From the NCBI GenBank assembly GCA_946887045.1, contig CAMPKC010000003.1, positions 88,687 to 152,686 on the forward strand: 64,000 nt of DNA. Reading direction: 5' to 3'. Below the pieces are notes generated by a model. It saw only the letters and a program-made list of their open reading frames with translations. It was not told the origin of the DNA and ran no database searches. The stretch comes from an uncultured Sphingobacteriaceae bacterium. GTDB lineage: Bacteria; Bacteroidota; Bacteroidia; Sphingobacteriales; Sphingobacteriaceae. Positions 18,685 through 27,038 of this stretch are shown piece after piece. Position numbers and translations under genes: made by a program. The first letter of the stretch is position 1. Each line of letters starts with the position of its first letter.

Positions 18685-19230
18685 ATGAACAAAGCATTAA
18701 TTATTATCGATATTCAGAACGATTATTTTGCGGGTGGTGCAATGGAACTCCACAACCCAATTCAAGCAAGTGAGAATGCAAAACAGTTGTTAGTTAAGTT
18801 CAGAAAAGATAAGTCTCCGGTTATTCACGTTAAGCATTTAGCAGCTACACCAGAAGTAGGGTTCTTTTTACCTGAAACCGAAGGAGCCGAAATTCACGAA
18901 AATGTAAAACCCAATGAAGGAGAAAAAGTAATCACTAAATACTTCCCAAATGCGTTTAGGGATACTGACCTTTTGGAATATTTACAATTAAAAAATGTAA
19001 CTGAATTGGTTTTTTCAGGTATGATGACTCAAATGTGTATAGATGCAACCGTTCGTGCAGCAAAAGATTTTGGGTTTGAGTGTACCGTTATTGGAGATGC
19101 TTGTGCCACAAGAGACCTTGAAATCAATGGAAATCAAGTAAAAGCATCTGACGTACATAATGCTTTTTTAGCTGGATTGAACTTTTTCTATGCTGAAATC
19201 AAAAATACTAATGATTATCTTTCAACTTAA
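18685..19230 (+). CDS. isochorismatase-family cysteine hydrolase
   Basis: A 181-residue cysteine hydrolase of the isochorismatase/nicotinamidase superfamily. The expected triad is visible: Asp9 in IIIDIQNDYF, Lys85 in KVITKYFPNAF and Cys118 in SGMMTQMCIDATVRAAKDFG. The length and the cysteine loop fit the single-domain family. The substrate cannot be told; relatives hydrolyse isochorismate, amides or ureido compounds. Its promoter resembles that of the hxlR-type gene, so it is the probable output gene of this regulator pair. A strong terminator follows. Confidence 0.92.
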   Translation: MNKALIIIDIQNDYFAGGAMELHNPIQASENAKQLLVKFRKDKSPVIHVKHLAATPEVGFFLPETEGAEIHENVKPNEGEKVITKYFPNAFRDTDLLEYLQLKNVTELVFSGMMTQMCIDATVRAAKDFGFECTVIGDACATRDLEINGNQVKASDVHNAFLAGLNFFYAEIKNTNDYLST

Positions 19231-19260
19231 ACTACGAAAGCTAGCAGCCCACAATTTATA

Positions 19261-19303
19261 AACGCAACAGGATTTAAGTGCAAATTTGAATCCCTATTGC
19301 GTT
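19261..19303 (+). terminator. terminator after the isochorismatase-like gene
   Basis: AACGCAACAGGATT (19261-19274) pairs with AATCCCTATTGCGTT (19289-19303) with one bulge, followed by a T-rich run. It lies 30 bases after the stop codon. Confidence 0.75.
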
Positions 19304-19457
19304 TAATTTCGCAAACCGAATCAGTTCTAAAAATCCGGCGCTGCGTTTATATGAGACCGTTATGCAATTTTCTAACAATCCTCCTTTACTTCCCTCTGTT
19401 AATCCTGTCAACATCATTGAAAAGCGTTATTGTTATAAACCATCGTAAATTTGAGAC

Positions 19458-19658
19458 GTGGAAAGGTTAACCATAAATGTTCCAGAAGATAAAAGCTTAC
19501 TGGTTAAGCAAATTTTAAATGAGCTTGGAGTGATTACCCTGTCAGAAAAAAAAGTGAATAAATCAGACCTTAGAAAGCAGCTCGCTAATATTTCCGTTTG
19601 GCCTGATGACAACTTGAAGGTTTTTGCGAAAAATAGAAATTCATTTAGAAACTTTTAA
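19458..19658 (+). CDS. small antitoxin-like hypothetical protein
   Basis: A 66-residue protein with a GTG start. The N-terminal MERLTINVPEDKSLLVKQIL followed by NELGVITLSEKK looks like the small ribbon-helix-type antitoxin partners common in Bacteroidota, and the C-terminus is basic. I cannot name a family. No toxin gene follows; the next gene is the AbiEii toxin on the opposite strand, ending 9 bases away. It may be an orphan antitoxin or not a real gene. Confidence 0.45.
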   Translation: MERLTINVPEDKSLLVKQILNELGVITLSEKKVNKSDLRKQLANISVWPDDNLKVFAKNRNSFRNF

Positions 19659-19667
19659 CTGGAGATA

Positions 19668-20624
19668 TTACAGCCGCCCAATAAGCTCCTCTAATCGTCC
19701 AATCACCTCATCAAAATCCGGTTGTCCTTTATAATACAAGGCTCTTGTAAGCTGATATCGTTTTCTGAATGCTGCACGTTGTTCTGGCTTGGAAAGTAAA
19801 AACGCCTCATTCTCCGCTATAGGAATCTCAAGATCTTTCTTTGGAAACCGGGTTTCTTTATGTGCTGTATACTCCGCAGTGCCAATGAAGTCTAATACCT
19901 GCGGATGTTCTAAAAGACAGTATACGTCGTAATATTGCCGCATATAGTTGGGCTTTTGCGTTCCATCTTCCTGTTCCTGGCGAAATTTAGTAGCAATGGT
20001 CTGTAGCTTTTCTACAAACGTATAGCCGGGATGATAGCAACTAACATCCATTGCTCGGTTATCGACAATCTTGATAGATTCTGTTTCACTAGCTTTGTCA
20101 TACGCCCATGAACTGATTGAGATACTTTGGTTAGGAGTTACTGTGTCAAATCCAGCTTCTAATAGAATACCTTCTTTAATGCCTTCTATTGAAGAGGTAG
20201 TGGTTTCATAGTGTAACCTGATGCCTCCGCTACGGTAATTTTCCGGGTCGTCAAAAGCCACGTCTCGTTCAACGGAAACAATACCGTCTATTTTAATCGT
20301 TTTAGCCAGCCAGTCATAAAAGTCTTTGCGGGCCTTAACATTATTAGGCTTGTTGTTTTTAGGATTCTCGTTGATTCCGAATTCCTTTGGAGGAGTAATA
20401 TGAATATCAATATCTTCAGAAAAACGGTGTATTACTTTAAAGCCTTTGGACAGCGAGGTTCCGCCCTTTAGTTCAAAGCTAAATCCCTGGGCTTTCAGGC
20501 CGTACAAAACATGCATCAGCCAGTAATCTTTTTCGATTAAAGTAGCCTGTATGCCCGACTCGTCTTCGAGTATCCGCAGTAACTCAGGGAAGTCTTTTCG
20601 GTCGTGCAAATAACTAAGAGGCAT
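19668..20624 (-). CDS. AbiEii-family nucleotidyltransferase toxin
   Basis: A 318-residue type IV toxin of the AbiEii/AbiGii group. The nucleotidyltransferase signature is complete: GGTSLSKGFKVIHRFSEDID (about residues 58-77), a GT/S motif followed by D-x-D. In studied members (DUF1814 family) the toxin adds nucleotides to a tRNA or other acceptor and blocks growth upon phage infection. The start overlaps the end of the antitoxin gene by 11 bases, so translation is coupled. It lies at the left side of the accessory island. Confidence 0.92.
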   Translation of the reverse strand: MPLSYLHDRKDFPELLRILEDESGIQATLIEKDYWLMHVLYGLKAQGFSFELKGGTSLSKGFKVIHRFSEDIDIHITPPKEFGINENPKNNKPNNVKARKDFYDWLAKTIKIDGIVSVERDVAFDDPENYRSGGIRLHYETTTSSIEGIKEGILLEAGFDTVTPNQSISISSWAYDKASETESIKIVDNRAMDVSCYHPGYTFVEKLQTIATKFRQEQEDGTQKPNYMRQYYDVYCLLEHPQVLDFIGTAEYTAHKETRFPKKDLEIPIAENEAFLLSKPEQRAAFRKRYQLTRALYYKGQPDFDEVIGRLEELIGRL

Positions 20625-21210
20625 CCTGTTTAATTGGGGACTCTAATAATGGCGTTAATATTTTCTTTGCCTTTGCAGTTCCGTACTGAGACACATAGCG
20701 TTTCAACTTTTTGGTGTCCATGGTACGAACCTTTAAAGCTATGTTTTTTAATACTTCTGTCGGGTCTTCGGCAAGAGTTTCAAGGTTATTTACCAGGTCA
20801 ACCAACAGGAATTCTTTGGTTACTTTACTCGGAAAATGTGGTTTCATGCGAAAGCTGAATTTCCTGTTTCCCAGTTTGAATTCACCGTGCCTTTTGTGAT
20901 TGTATACGGTTCTCTCGTTATATAACTGCGTAGTACCAACCCCTAAACTATTATAGGAGCTTGGCGAAGTAAGCAAGAACCTGTCATCTTTAAGAAAGCT
21001 TCGTATTAAGACATCTTCCTCCGGTGGAGTTTTGCCGAAGGCGCTTAATTTGGGGTAATAGTATAAACCCTGAGAAAGTTTTTGAAGGGTATTTTCCTCA
21101 ACCAGAGCATCAAGATGCCGATCAACTGATTTAGACCATTTGGCTAAATCATCCCGCCGATACACCTGACCTCTTTTAAGATGCCTTTTTAATTCTTCAA
21201 GTCTGTTCAT
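20614..21210 (-). CDS. AbiEi-type antitoxin / transcriptional regulator
   Basis: A 198-residue partner of the AbiEii toxin. The N-terminal winged-helix part reads LKRHLKRGQVYRRDDLAKWS and then VDRHLDALVEENTLQKLSQG, ending in LYYYPK as usual in AbiEi-like (DUF6088-type) antitoxins. The basic C-terminal half (about 110-198) fits the antitoxin domain. AbiEi proteins repress their own operon by binding inverted repeats. A TTTACA-AAG-TGTAAA repeat lies 32 bases upstream of the start. The gene is first in the pair and overlaps the toxin. Confidence 0.87.
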   Translation of the reverse strand: MNRLEELKRHLKRGQVYRRDDLAKWSKSVDRHLDALVEENTLQKLSQGLYYYPKLSAFGKTPPEEDVLIRSFLKDDRFLLTSPSSYNSLGVGTTQLYNERTVYNHKRHGEFKLGNRKFSFRMKPHFPSKVTKEFLLVDLVNNLETLAEDPTEVLKNIALKVRTMDTKKLKRYVSQYGTAKAKKILTPLLESPIKQDAS

Positions 21211-21223
21211 GCTTTCTTTAGTA

Positions 21224-21256
21224 CAAAAATAGTGCTAATACTTTACAAAGTGTAAA
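21224..21256 (-). promoter_or_regulatory. AbiE promoter and operator-like palindrome
   Basis: On the - strand TATTTTTG (21231-21224) matches TAnnTTTG and lies 14 bases before the antitoxin ATG. Upstream of it is the inverted repeat TTTACAAAGTGTAAA (21242-21256). Its position fits autorepression by the AbiEi-like antitoxin. Confidence 0.5.
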
Positions 21257-21654
21257 TATTTTTATTTAAAATTCATGCAATATTTAGGTGTATCTATCTC
21301 GTAGTAAGATGATAAACTAGTATGTTGATATAACTGTAATTTTCACGAGTCCTCAAGAGATAAGAGTACATACCTCTTTAAAAAAACTCATACACCATCC
21401 CATTTCTTTGTTAAGCCGCTCTCCTCCTAAGTGCATGAACCTGTCAAGAGAACATGGAATAAATCGGACTGACGAAGGAAGGAGAATTTATGCCGTGAAA
21501 GCTCTTGACGGGTGAAATAAACGTGAGACCTTCGCTTCTCAAAGAATGGGGTTAATTTCTGATGATTATTAGATAGCGAAAAACCACATACCTCCGGTAT
21601 AAGGTGTGAAGAATCTATCTAATGCTTTCTCAACTTCGAACTAAAATTCGAACT
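21257..21654. other. gene-free stretch left of the mobile-element relics
   Basis: About 400 bases between the AbiE promoter and the frameshifted excisionase-like gene. I see no gene, tRNA or clear repeat. It may have lost mobile-element genes. Confidence 0.4.
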
Positions 21655-21970
21655 ATGGAAAAGACAAATAACACTACTATCTCAAACCTGCATGCTCCGG
21701 TTTTTCGAGATCAAATCTTAACTGTTTCGCATCGATATCAAAGAGCTCCTTGAGCGACAACCATCAGCACAATCCAAGTTGCAGAAGCAGTGGCTTAAAG
21801 CTTTTGAAATAAGAAAGCTTCTAAGACTGTCAGCGGGAAAGCTTCAATATTTGAGGGATCAGGGCGTCATCCCATTCAAGAAGTTGGGGAACGTTACTTA
21901 TTACGATCTGGAAAAGATTCAGGACCTGATGGAAGATGAGGGCTTTAAACAGAAGTTGAGATTGGCATGA
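21655..21970 (+). pseudogene. frameshifted excisionase-like helix-turn-helix gene
   Basis: The 3' part encodes KQWLKAFEIRKLLRLSAGKL, then LQYLRDQGVIPFKKLG and YYDLEKIQDLMED. This is the helix-turn-helix/excisionase-like protein (about 95-105 residues) of Bacteroidota integrative elements. The in-frame upstream part (F-R-I-D-I-K-E-L-L-E-R-Q) has no ATG and hits a TAA near 21720. A plausible N-terminus, MEKTNNTTISNLHAPVFRDQ, starts at the ATG 21655 in another frame. So a frameshift is inferred near 21720-21735. A rare TTG start giving only 63 residues is the alternative. The stop overlaps the next gene's ATG. Confidence 0.55.
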
Positions 21971-22250
21971 AGAAGAGAAAGGCCCGAAAGAGGATTTCGC
22001 CGGAAAAGCCGGTACACAAAGTTTCTGGTCCAGCTGGATTCGGGTATCAGGTTCCTCCGGACTTTGATTCAGTACATATTTACTTTAATCAAAAAGGTTA
22101 CGCGAAAACCGCCGGGAACTTTTACCAGCACTTTGATGAACTGGGATGGCTGACCAAAACAAAAACTGGAAGGTCCTGGCTACCGACTGGATATTCGACT
22201 ATTCACAATCAGTGAAACTCGCCCAAAGCAAATTAGAAAACATCATATGA
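21967..22250 (+). pseudogene. frameshifted small mobile-element protein gene
   Basis: It starts MKKRKARKRISPEKPVHKV and continues VHIYFNQKGYAKTAGNFYQH, then FDELGW, a pattern I know from small proteins encoded beside excisionase and mob genes in Bacteroidota. The open frame gives 82 residues and a poor end. A one-base shift at about 22145-22150 gives NKNWKVLATDWIFDYSQSVK up to a TGA at 22248-22250. This restores the usual K-x-W-x3-A-x2-W-I ending. A one-base deletion is therefore likely. The start ATG overlaps the stop of the preceding gene (ATGA). Confidence 0.5.
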
Positions 22251-22292
22251 AAATTATAAAGGAGAGGAGACTGCCCTTCTTGGAAGCAGTCA

Positions 22293-22393
22293 GCAAGATG
22301 TACCATTGTGATACAACGGATCTTGCCCTTCGGGAGAAGCCCCGATTTTCGGGCTTCAGCAAGATGTACGTTTGTCATACAAACGAATCTTGC
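22293..22393 (+). repeat. twin GCAAGAT hairpins upstream of mobC (oriT candidate)
   Basis: Two copies of a hairpin with identical outer arms GCAAGAT/ATCTTGC lie at 22293-22326 and 22359-22393, their starts 66 bases apart. In the second copy the inner arms CGTTTGT/ACAAACG are also perfect; in the first they carry changes. A smaller hairpin GAAGCCC/GGGCTTC (22336-22357) sits between. The block ends 70 bases before mobC, where mobilisable elements often keep oriT. Confidence 0.55.
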
Positions 22394-22412
22394 ACCTCCT
22401 TCCAAAGTCAGT

Positions 22413-22436
22413 CGGAGGATGATTAAAAATCCTCCG
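22413..22436 (+). terminator. hairpin before mobC
   Basis: Perfect 8-bp arms CGGAGGAT (22413-22420) and ATCCTCCG (22429-22436). A run of six T follows 10 bases later. It is terminator-like and lies in the leader of the mobC gene, so attenuation is possible. Confidence 0.5.
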
Positions 22437-22463
22437 AAGTTGGATTTTTTAAAGATCTAGCTT

Positions 22464-22889
22464 ATGAAACAAAAAGAGGAAAATCGTGCAAGGCGAATGA
22501 TTGTTCGCCTGAATATTGAGGAGCATGAAAGGCTTGATAAAAGATTTAAAAAGACAACCTGCAGATGTCTCAGTGAATATGTTCGAAACGTTTTATTTAA
22601 CAAGCCAGTCACTGTCTATTACAGGAATCAATCCATGGACAACTGGTTTGAAGAATTAATACTACTTAGGAACGAACTCAATTCCATCGGTATCAATTTT
22701 AACCAGGCTGTGCGTAAGCTCAACAGCGTGAGTGGAATGCCTGAATCCCACAAATGGCAAACCATGCTAACTGTTTTACGCGATGAGCTGGAACCATCGA
22801 TCAGAAACATCAAAGACCGGATGGATGTATATTCCGAGATTTGGTTGGAGGGCGTTGCTAAGCAAGTTAAAAGTACTACTACTGACTGA
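22464..22889 (+). CDS. MobC-like relaxosome accessory protein
   Basis: A 141-residue protein with a ribbon-helix-helix-like N-terminus (about residues 8-50: RARRMIVRLNIEEHERLDKR, then SEYVRNVLFNKPV). The MobC signature follows at about 70-90 (ELNSIGINFNQAVRKLNS). Such proteins bind oriT and help the relaxase nick it. Here the relaxase gene that normally overlaps mobC is missing: the next gene is a RadC-like gene 200 bases on. The element can therefore no longer mobilise itself unless a relaxase is supplied. The twin hairpins upstream are the natural binding candidate. Confidence 0.85.
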   Translation: MKQKEENRARRMIVRLNIEEHERLDKRFKKTTCRCLSEYVRNVLFNKPVTVYYRNQSMDNWFEELILLRNELNSIGINFNQAVRKLNSVSGMPESHKWQTMLTVLRDELEPSIRNIKDRMDVYSEIWLEGVAKQVKSTTTD

Positions 22890-23090
22890 TACCTAATTCG
22901 CAGAGCTAAACACAGTTCTTCATTAATCATTAGCACCAAGTTAGGCCAAGGGCTGCTGTGGCGGGCAAAAGCTTCCGGCATAAACCCGCTTGCCCTGGCT
23001 CTTGCCCATTTATTCCTTTTCCTTTTGCCCTTGATTGCCCTCAGCCTGCTGAAGCGCCATGATTAATTCATTAACCTCAAATCATCAATT

Positions 23091-23561
23091 ATGGAAAAGC
23101 TTCAATCTCAAATTTCATTGTTCCAGGTAGCAGAAATCAATGTGACTTACAAACCAAAGTTCAAAGCTTCAGAAAGACCGACAATCTCTAGTTCTAAAGA
23201 CGTTTATAATATCCTATACCAAAACTGGGATACTAATAAACTAGAGCTACTCGAACAATTTAAAGTGCTTTTGCTGAACAGGGCAAACAAAGTATTAGGG
23301 ATATTCGAAGTATCTACCGGTGGCATGGCCGGAACTGTTGCCGATCCCAAGCTTATCTTTTCAACCGCATTAAAAGGTTGCGCGAGTTCAATTATACTCA
23401 GCCACAATCATCCTTCAGGTAATTTAAAACCTAGCCAGGCTGACGTTAATCTAACAAGAAAGATAAAAGATGGAGGAAGCTTACTTGATATTGCGGTGCT
23501 TGACCATGTGATTATTACCTCCGAAAGTTATTATTCATTTGCAGATGAAGGGCTCTTGTAG
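23091..23561 (+). CDS. RadC-like JAB-domain protein
   Basis: A 156-residue JAB/MPN metalloprotease-fold protein. The JAMM-type metal site is complete: H105 and H107 in SHNHPSGNLKPSQAD plus D118. The N-terminal helix-hairpin-helix region of full-length RadC is absent, as usual for the short version carried by Bacteroidota integrative elements and genomic islands. Its activity is unknown; a role in DNA repair has been questioned. It follows mobC in the island and supports a mobile origin. Confidence 0.9.
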   Translation: MEKLQSQISLFQVAEINVTYKPKFKASERPTISSSKDVYNILYQNWDTNKLELLEQFKVLLLNRANKVLGIFEVSTGGMAGTVADPKLIFSTALKGCASSIILSHNHPSGNLKPSQADVNLTRKIKDGGSLLDIAVLDHVIITSESYYSFADEGLL

Positions 23562-23608
23562 CCCTCCATCGCTTTGTAATCGTTGACTAAGAACTCGATT
23601 TCGCCAGC

Positions 23609-24532
23609 CTACTGGTGCTCGTCTAGCCAATGAATGATATTCAAAAGAAATTGCGCGTTCTGCTTAGCGTCAGGATGGTTCATGCCTCTTTTCAAACTAG
23701 TTATTCCTTCTAGCTGTGCGGCAAACGCAGCGCCCTCTGCGAATAAGACAACCCTTCCTTTACCATATTTTAGAATTGCTCCATTTGCATAATTCAAACC
23801 TGATACTCTTGGAGTGGATTCTAAAATCGGACGGTCGACATCCGAAACCTTTACCGGGATATATATATTATACTCTTCACCTAAAGAGGAAATAATCTCT
23901 GCTTCGCGCGGTGCGGTAAAACCCGTACCACCCCATATCCTAATGCTATCGATTTTCGCACCAGGGACATTTGTTATTGTGCTGGATTTTAAGTTATTTC
24001 TCTTCAAAGAAAATATCTCAGGCCGATCATCTTTCCTGATCGCAAAGCCATCAATTAGATTGAAGCCAAATTTTTTGGCCAAGGCATTTACCGAGCCCGA
24101 ATGAGCCTTATGATCGGTGATGATAAATAAGCGTCCCCCTTTGTCTACCCATTGGTGAATAGCATTAATCTCTTTATCGCTAAAGACGGAGGTGGCCGGA
24201 TGGTCCCAGTCCATCGGGGCGTAGATCGCGTTGGCGGTTACATAAATTTTGGTATCTCCTAATACAGCAGCAGTAATTTCAGTCCTTACAGGCCGCAGGG
24301 TATATCCGTCGGAAGACAACAACTTGTTAAATGTGTAATAGGTGCCTTTCAGGATATGGACATTGTTGTGATGCTCATCAAAGCAAATTACAGGGCCTTT
24401 TCCAAGTGCGTACTGGGGTTTAGGAATTTGAAAATGATAGCTGGTGTCGGAAACTTGCTGAGCGGCTGATGAGAAGGGAAGCGCTGTTGATAGAATCATC
24501 AAAAGCGATATGATGCAATAGTTTCTGTTCAT
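23609..24532 (-). CDS. secreted DUF4350 / ThuA-like protein
   Basis: A 307-residue exported protein with an N-terminal signal peptide ending near ALPFSSAAQ (residues 1-24). The rest looks like a class-I glutamine-amidotransferase-like fold of the DUF4350/ThuA type. KGPVICFDEHHNNVH opens the domain, DKEINAIHQWVDKGGRLFII and TDHKAHSG form the typical middle, and KYGKGRVVLFAEGAAF the end. I see no clear catalytic Cys in a nucleophile elbow. The function is unknown. It is the last of three - strand genes that look like one cargo set. Confidence 0.6.
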   Translation of the reverse strand: MNRNYCIISLLMILSTALPFSSAAQQVSDTSYHFQIPKPQYALGKGPVICFDEHHNNVHILKGTYYTFNKLLSSDGYTLRPVRTEITAAVLGDTKIYVTANAIYAPMDWDHPATSVFSDKEINAIHQWVDKGGRLFIITDHKAHSGSVNALAKKFGFNLIDGFAIRKDDRPEIFSLKRNNLKSSTITNVPGAKIDSIRIWGGTGFTAPREAEIISSLGEEYNIYIPVKVSDVDRPILESTPRVSGLNYANGAILKYGKGRVVLFAEGAAFAAQLEGITSLKRGMNHPDAKQNAQFLLNIIHWLDEHQ

Positions 24533-24555
24533 CTTACTTTTTATAGAGGATTATC

Positions 24556-25227
24556 TTACGGTAGTTTATTCCACTCATCATTCTGAAAACATATTAGGCG
24601 GGTGATCTTATCGCCTTCTTCGATAAATTGTATTGGAAATTTTAACTCTTTGTTATAAAAGTCAATTTCGGACAGTGGAGAAAATTGCATTGTCTTCCCG
24701 CTCCAGAGTTCCTTTAAAACAATAGCATTATCAGTTGCGGCGATTTCGAACAATCGTTTTGGATCTTTCTTAAATTGATATTTACCCTCCAGGCGCTTAA
24801 GTTTATCATGGGGCACTATAGCCACTTTGCCTGGATTATAATCGACCTTCTTGAGTATGAGGCGATTTAAAATTTTTAATGCAACTATCTTCCCAGAATC
24901 ATCTTTCATGAATTCACCCTTATATTCTTCATCTCTCGACTCGAAAACCAATGGTGACTTTTTTAGAAGGACATATTGTTTTCCATCCCATTGCTGTTTT
25001 GCGATTAAACCATTATCGCGGTTCACAATTTCGAGATAGGCCACATTGTTGGGCAATCGGTAGAAGCCTTGGAGGTAATTTAAAGCAGTATCAAGAAGCA
25101 CAGCTTGTACCTTTCGCCGATTTGCTTGCGCAGGAGAGGTTAGTAAACTTGCAGATAGCACCGCCGCACTAAGTAACAGTGTTCCATACAATCTTAATTT
25201 TAAGTAATACGTTTTCATTGAACTCAT
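24556..25227 (-). CDS. uncharacterised secreted protein with DUF3471-like repeats
   Basis: A 223-residue exported protein; the hydrophobic signal spans about residues 13-35 (LLLSAAVLSASLLTSPAQA). After it come two similar beta-rich units, YLQGFYRLPNNVAYLEIVNR and KRLEGKYQFKKDPKRLFEIA, of the lipocalin-like DUF3471 sort that usually follows a serine beta-lactamase-type domain. Here no catalytic domain is attached. A start three residues downstream (second Met) is equally good. It lies 23 bases upstream of the DUF4350-like gene in one unit. No role can be given. Confidence 0.6.
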   Translation of the reverse strand: MSSMKTYYLKLRLYGTLLLSAAVLSASLLTSPAQANRRKVQAVLLDTALNYLQGFYRLPNNVAYLEIVNRDNGLIAKQQWDGKQYVLLKKSPLVFESRDEEYKGEFMKDDSGKIVALKILNRLILKKVDYNPGKVAIVPHDKLKRLEGKYQFKKDPKRLFEIAATDNAIVLKELWSGKTMQFSPLSEIDFYNKELKFPIQFIEEGDKITRLICFQNDEWNKLP

Positions 25228-25335
25228 AATTTTAGTTGTTTATGAGACAATGATACGTTCGCACAGGCCGGGTTACGTTCGTGTGGATACAGTTGAACAC
25301 CTTTCCGGTCAAAGCATCTGAATGTGAGATTCTAC

Positions 25336-26445
25336 TTAACTATTCGTCTTTTCAGGCTTCAGGAATTCAGTGGGTGTTTGGCCGGTCAGCCTCTTAAATG
25401 TGGTATTGAATGTAGTTTTTGAGTTAAACCCTGCACGAATAGCGATTCCAACCATATCCAGGTGCCTGTGCTGTTCGGACAGGAGGATCTTCTTGGCTTC
25501 GGCTATCCTCATTTCATTAATAAGACTGTAGAAATTCTTGCTAAACCCATTATTAATTACATAAGACAACTCATGAATACCGACACCAACCTCCTTGCTT
25601 AATGCAGGTAAAGTCAGAGTAGGATCTAAAAATAACTGCTTACTTTCCAGTGCTAAGAGTACCTTATTCTTCAGTTCATCTACCTGATCAGTACTCAGCC
25701 TTTCTGAACTTTTCTTCTCGTGTATGACGGATTGGACCTGCGGCAAATCCGATGCTATAATAGGGTATAAAATCCGCTGCTTCAGAGAATAGAAAGCGAT
25801 ATAAAAGATACCTGCGCTGTACAAAACAAGCGTTAGCGCCGAGATTGTGCCATTATTATGCGCTGCGATCCTTATTATAAGTAACACAATGGTACCGAGT
25901 AAAAGATGTTTGACCCAGAAAAGGTCTATATTTTCAATGTTAGATGAAATCAATCGTATATTTTTCGAGTGAGAGTTTATTAGTTTGAATGATAAGAGCC
26001 AGTATATAATAGCTTGCAAAATTGAGAAGTAACGAAAGAAAAAGCCTAATGAAGCCGATAATTCTACTGCTGGTTGAGCGCTGAAAAAACGCGGAGTTAT
26101 AAATAAGAAAGAGAATATTACAAACCCTGCCATCGGAATAAAATGTGCCAGTATTATCGGTGACTTTTTCCCAGGATTTACGAAATATAGAAGAGCGATA
26201 TAAAAGCATGGAGCGAGCGCCCATCTGCTGAGTTCAAGACCGTGAACAAACGCCGGCGATTGTTCAGCCAGACCTGTTTTCTCCATAAATTGTTGAAACA
26301 GCGCGAGAGCCAAAAAAAGATAAAATGCGCCCAGCCATCTGTTCGCCAGAGTATTCACTCCGGTGAAATTGAATAAAAGGAGTACTGAAAGGAGACAGAG
26401 ACTCCCCGCTGAAACGGAGAAAAGTGAATATATTACCTCCCACAT
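25336..26445 (-). CDS. membrane-bound AraC-family regulator
   Basis: A 369-residue regulator with about seven N-terminal hydrophobic segments (roughly residues 5-235). It has a C-terminal AraC double helix-turn-helix (about 262-365: LPALSKEVGVGIHELSYVIN, then VGIAIRAGFNSKTTFNTTFK and RLTGQTPTEFLKP). This 7TM-plus-AraC design is common in Bacteroidota and suggests direct sensing in the membrane. The two secreted-protein genes downstream on the same strand are its likely targets, with 108 bases between. The ligand is unknown. Confidence 0.88.
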   Translation of the reverse strand: MWEVIYSLFSVSAGSLCLLSVLLLFNFTGVNTLANRWLGAFYLFLALALFQQFMEKTGLAEQSPAFVHGLELSRWALAPCFYIALLYFVNPGKKSPIILAHFIPMAGFVIFSFLFITPRFFSAQPAVELSASLGFFFRYFSILQAIIYWLLSFKLINSHSKNIRLISSNIENIDLFWVKHLLLGTIVLLIIRIAAHNNGTISALTLVLYSAGIFYIAFYSLKQRILYPIIASDLPQVQSVIHEKKSSERLSTDQVDELKNKVLLALESKQLFLDPTLTLPALSKEVGVGIHELSYVINNGFSKNFYSLINEMRIAEAKKILLSEQHRHLDMVGIAIRAGFNSKTTFNTTFKRLTGQTPTEFLKPEKTNS

Positions 26446-27038
26446 ACCGTCATTTTCATTTTCTCGAGTATTTGCAAATTATAAATTCCAGATTGTACGC
26501 CTATCTAACCATACTTGAAAAGTAGGCAATTTAAAAAATATGGGCAAGACATTAAAGACTAAAAGCCCCTTCATCCACCACCCTGGTATTTCGTGCCACC
26601 TTCTATAAAGTAGAGAGTCGTGGAATTGAAAGGCTTTTGTTGATAATTCACATCGCTATAGATTAAGGCTCACCAATATTAAGGCAGATAGCCGCTTTTG
26701 ATGTTCCAATGTATCCATTTGAACAACATATTAGAATGTAGGTAACCATATTAGGTCGTATCTCTTTCATTCATTTTGGCTTTTGTATCGGCAAAGGTAA
26801 ACCGCTGCGGCAGGCAAGGCCGAGCCCTTCGGGTTTGGGCCAGAAAATCTCCACACCTCCGCTTTGCTCCGGGTAGTATTTTCATAGCCGCAAAGTCTTG
26901 CCTCGCCAGGCCGGCGCTCATTTTTTTTGCCTCTACCAAAAGCCAAAAGGGACGTGTGCAAAGATGGTTGACTAAGGATCGAGAGATAGCACCAGAATTT
27001 CAATCGCACTGTTAAATAGAGAATGATATCTGTACCAA
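26446..27038. other. gene-free region with a GC-rich mobile-element-like block
   Basis: About 590 bases without a credible gene. The first half is AT-rich and holds the promoter of the membrane AraC gene. At about 26767-26960 composition changes to a GC-rich block with short hairpins (GAGCCC-TTC-GGGTTTGGGCC near 26822-26845). Both strands have open frames of arginine- and proline-rich peptides that look non-coding. It resembles conserved non-coding DNA I associate with conjugative elements of this phylum, but I cannot prove it. Confidence 0.4.

Noticed and set aside
22199..22405. A 68-residue frame on the - strand over the twin hairpins
   Set aside because: It merely reads through the inverted repeats (its peptide repeats M-V-H-L-A and T-N-V-H-L-A accordingly) and has no support as a gene.
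26665..26690. Shared repeat with 45645-45665
   Set aside because: About 20 bases with several mismatches and no larger context; not enough to call a repeat family.
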